A DNA stretch of 64,000 nt from NCBI GenBank assembly GCA_000333855.2, contig CM007347.1, positions 199,536 to 263,535 of the forward strand, given 5' to 3'. Both the position numbers and the translations under genes were made by a program. Positions 60,971 through 64,000 of this stretch are shown here, in pieces. The notes under the pieces were generated by a model, which was given only the letters and a program-made list of their open reading frames with translations, was not told where the DNA came from and ran no database searches. Within the stretch, counting starts at the first letter, position 1. Every line of letters starts with the position of its first letter. Origin of the DNA: Endotrypanum monterogeii. Its lineage: Eukaryota; Euglenozoa; Kinetoplastea; Trypanosomatida; Trypanosomatidae.

Positions 60971-63716
60971 TTACAGTTGTACTTCTGATATTACTTTTCT
61001 TTTTTTTCTACATTTTTGCTGATATCAATTTTCACGTTCTTACAGTTATTCAGGGTTACGTAATGAGGGGGGAGGGTTCTGCTGTTGGTGCGGTTGTACG
61101 TGTCTGTGTCCTCGGGTGTGTGCGTTCCTGAATACCTGTGTGTTTGTGTTTGTGTGTGTGTGTGTGTGTGCATTTTAGTGTGGCAGTGAGATAGATTTAT
61201 CCAGTACCAATTTTTCTGTTCACTTCTGTAAAAATTTTCTTCCTCTTCCACAGGTGTTGTGGATATCTGTTCCTCATTCGATCATGAGAGGGGGTCGCTA
61301 TCGGCGCCTCTCTCCTTCCCTCCCTCCCTCCCCCTATTTCTGATATTATTATAGGGGAGAACTTACTGCTCCACAGGTTTCCCAACACCGCCATGCGCAC
61401 ACAAACACACGTACACACAAGATCTCACAGATCTCATGTACGAAGGCCATCTTCGTGTTTTGATTTTTTCCCTTTCCCCCCTTTTCCTGCTGTTCGGTTT
61501 TTCAGCTTTCCTTCGCTCATGCCTACCATTAGGATTCCTTTCGGGTTTTCGCCCAGCTTCTCTTTTTTTTTTTCTTTTGCAGCCCCCTTGTCGCTTTAAA
61601 AAAAATATATATATATATTTGCCCGGATTCGATTTCGTTTTTCCCCCTCTCCCCCCCTTTTTTTTTGAACGCGTCTCGGTCTTCCGTTTGGTGCTAGAGT
61701 ACACATGCGCGCTCCTCCTATGTTCTTACTTATGTTTTTTTTTCGCTCTTATTTTGGTTCTTACCCGCGAAAAAGGAATATGAGGAGGTTTGTTTTCCCC
61801 TCAAACACACATGCACTGTGCATGCACCCCCTACCTCCATTTCCACGGATAGGAGAAACGGAATTTTTTATGTTTTCCTTTTTTCCTTTTTTTTTTCTCC
61901 ACTCTCTGCCTCCCCCCTCTTTTATTATTATTTTTACTTTTTGCTAATTTTTTCGCTAATTTTCCCGTTATTGTTGTATTTCCTTCCTAGGGGATTCTGT
62001 CCCACTCATACGGGTGCATTGCTTTCCACCTCCACCCTGGTGTATTGGCTCTGCCCTGATATATATATTTTTCTTTTTTTTTCTTTTCTTCGGCGTCGGT
62101 GGGAAGAGCATTCTTCGCCGATAAGACGCTGAAGAGAATGGGGGGGGGGCGGGGACACCGTGGCGACGAAAAGGCGGGGCGGACCTCGCAGGGCGCCCAC
62201 CACTTATCTCCTCTCCCGATCTCACCAAGTTGAATTGTTTTGCTCTGATTGTCTTGCAGTGGAAAAAGGTTGGTGGTTGCTCCTCATCCTCTTCACCCTC
62301 CCCTCATCGTGACAGTCACTCGCAAATGTTTTTTTCACCTCTAGTTCTTCCAGCATCACCGCTTAGTGCGCTTCCATTTCACCGTTTCTCAGACAGGAGA
62401 TGCAATAGGGTAGGCGACGGGAAACAAAGTGTTTGAGAGCGATGGTCAAGGGGGCAACCCCCCCTCCCCTCCCCCGCCCTCTGCAAAGAAAATAATACAG
62501 TGGTAGCACTCCAAAGAACACTAAAGGGGGGGAGGGGGGTTAGCTGAAAGAGGGGCAGGGAGCCACAAATTAGGTGATTCCTACCTCACTCCGGTCTTTC
62601 AGATGCTTTTCGCATTCTCAGCGTAGAGAAAGGTTGGAGATTCCCCTCCACAGCAACGTGAAGAAAAGAGTGCAGAAGACCAACGAGGTACACTCACTCA
62701 ACAAAATCCTTGTAAATGCCAAAGGTGCGATTGATTTCGTCTTTTTATTTTTTATATGTCGGCTTTTTTTTTTTGGACTCTTTTCTTTTTGCTCGTTTTC
62801 TTTTCTGTTTTCGGCAGCATTCCCTGCGTACATTTGCCCTCACCTCACCTCACCCTTTCGCTGCCACGTTACTCATTTTTTAATCGGGAAAAGACACTCT
62901 TTTTTTTTTGCTTATTTACCTGATGCATAAACCGTGAACCACCGCGACACTTATTTTTTTTTTTTATTACCTGCGATTACTCATCAGTGACACCTGTCAT
63001 CGCCTGAAGGTGCACTTCACAGCTGCATTCGATCTGTTCTTTTAGTTTTCTTTTTTTTTTTTCACTTCGAGCGTGAAGTGGTGGACGTGTGTCTCGGAGG
63101 TGAGTGTTCTCTGGTTCATGTGGATTATCTGATTCTGCTCGATTGAAGTGAAATCGCCTATTGGGCTTGCGGCAGGGAAGCATCCTTTACTCTGTGTCGT
63201 TTTTTTTTTTTTTTTGAAGGGATTTTGAGTGATACACTGAGCCCAAACTGTGATACTGTTGATGAGTCGCCCACTCTGGATTACCTATCCACATCTTGTA
63301 GCCGCAACATCGAACACATAAAGATAAATGTTGGAAATTGAGAGAACCGAAAAAAAAAAAAATACCCGACTTTAATAGAAAAATATTACTTGACATCTTC
63401 TTTAGTTTTTCGAGCATCTCGTTTCTGTTGTGCAACCTTTTTTTATAAAATTCAATACATTTTTCCTCCTCGTTTTTCTGTGTTGTCTGATATGAATCAC
63501 TTTTTTTTTTTTGTAATGGGCGCCCGGTGGCGCATTCCAGGAGGTGGAAATCCTTGTGGGTGTATACGATGAGCTGCTTTGATGTTGTTCAAGTCTCGGA
63601 GGCTCGTTATTTTTGAGATATTTTCTCTTTTCTTCTCGGTTTGCACAAGTGGTGACGCTCAGGAGCGTTTATTTAGCCCCCTAACGGCACCTGGAATGCA
63701 GCACGGGGGATCATGG

Positions 63717-63719
<3 letters not shown>

Positions 63720-63750
<31 letters not shown>
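63720..63750. repeat. T31 homopolymer
   Basis: Thirty-one uninterrupted T, the longest homopolymer in the window, directly followed by a purine-rich G/A block. Confidence 0.9.
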
Positions 63751-63751
<1 letters not shown>

Positions 63752-64000
63752 GAGAGGGGGAGGGGGGAGAGCGAAGAGGAAACTGTTAGTGGCGGTTGTG
63801 TGGTTGTCTCAATGAGAAGTTTCCACCCCTCTACACAATTCTTTACGTAATGGCATACAGATTGTTTGACAGTAGCGAAACATGTTGAATGGTGAGGGTC
63901 GTTGAGTTCTGCTTCATAGTCATTAGGTGAAGCAACGGTGAATGCAGCACCACGCTTCATTTGAACGCATGATTCGTTCCGCACTCCTCTTCACCCCCTC

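Larger units (their letters stand above)
60642..64000. other. Terminal 3.4 kb, no supported gene
   Basis: C-run and pyrimidine-rich 3'UTR-like sequence, an AT-rich palindrome at 60923-60970, GT repeats near 61140-61170, many T-runs, a G-rich patch at 62140-62180, and a T31 run at 63720-63750. A 129-codon frame at 60742 has a plausible first 50 codons but then reads AT repeats and T-runs. Confidence 0.55.

Noticed and set aside
60742..61131. 129-codon ORF 100 bases after the transporter stop
   Set aside because: Only the first ~50 codons look protein-like; the rest translates the AT palindrome and T-runs.
62140..62180. G-rich patch with G-quadruplex potential
   Set aside because: One short patch among several G-runs; no supporting context such as a telomere or a strand-switch region was visible.

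Overview
The window looks like nuclear DNA of a trypanosomatid (Kinetoplastea). All sixteen clearly supported protein genes lie on the + strand with no intron evident. They are separated by about 0.8-3.5 kb of T-rich, pyrimidine-rich and microsatellite-rich sequence, as in a polycistronic unit processed by trans-splicing and polyadenylation. The gene content fits: a giant repeat-rich calpain-like protein, an amastin-like four-span protein, a cdc2-related kinase, an AAAP amino-acid transporter, axonemal proteins and several large proteins I do not recognise. About half the window is coding. Amastin and the calpain/RFC/CRK/transporter company suggest the Leishmania side of the family, but I cannot name the genus. 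No rRNA, tRNA, spliced-leader array, CRISPR array or intact mobile element was seen.

Layout: 1-8946, 3' part of a giant calpain-like gene with 35 repeats of about 67 residues (5' end outside the window); 12199-13272, radial spoke protein RSP3; 15111-16877, unknown; 17940-18566, amastin-like membrane protein; 20838-21920, replication factor C small subunit (human RFC2 / yeast Rfc4 type); 22869-23855, cdc2-related kinase; 25244-26905, RING+PHD protein; 27748-29778, SMU1-type LisH-CTLH-WD40 splicing factor; 30969-32747, dynein arm assembly factor DNAAF3; 34922-37873 and 38920-40308, unknown coiled-coil, probably cytoskeletal proteins; 43855-45291, unknown multispan membrane protein; 46107-48779, large unknown protein with a possible mitochondrial presequence; 51740-52243, small two-helix membrane protein; 55058-56512, type I membrane protein with a possible C-type-lectin-like ectodomain and a 22-serine stalk; 59136-60641, amino-acid transporter. 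From 60642 to the end I see no supported gene.

Several genes share a cilium/flagellum theme (calpain-like repeat protein, RSP3, DNAAF3, two coiled-coil proteins). Others serve replication and cell cycle (RFC, CRK) and chromatin or RNA processing (RING-PHD, SMU1). In a trypanosomatid array such neighbours share transcription but not necessarily function, so pathway links should not be read from adjacency.

The points most worth a second look are: the higher-order A/B alternation in the calpain repeats and an 80-bp perfect repeat at the window edge; a perfect 28-bp palindrome that may form nearly the whole 5'UTR of the gene at 38920; a probable broken small gene at 50700-51149; and the unusual membrane protein at 55058. 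Start codons were chosen at the first ATG giving a sensible N-terminus. Several longer frames begin at GTG or run back into pyrimidine-rich leader sequence and were trimmed.
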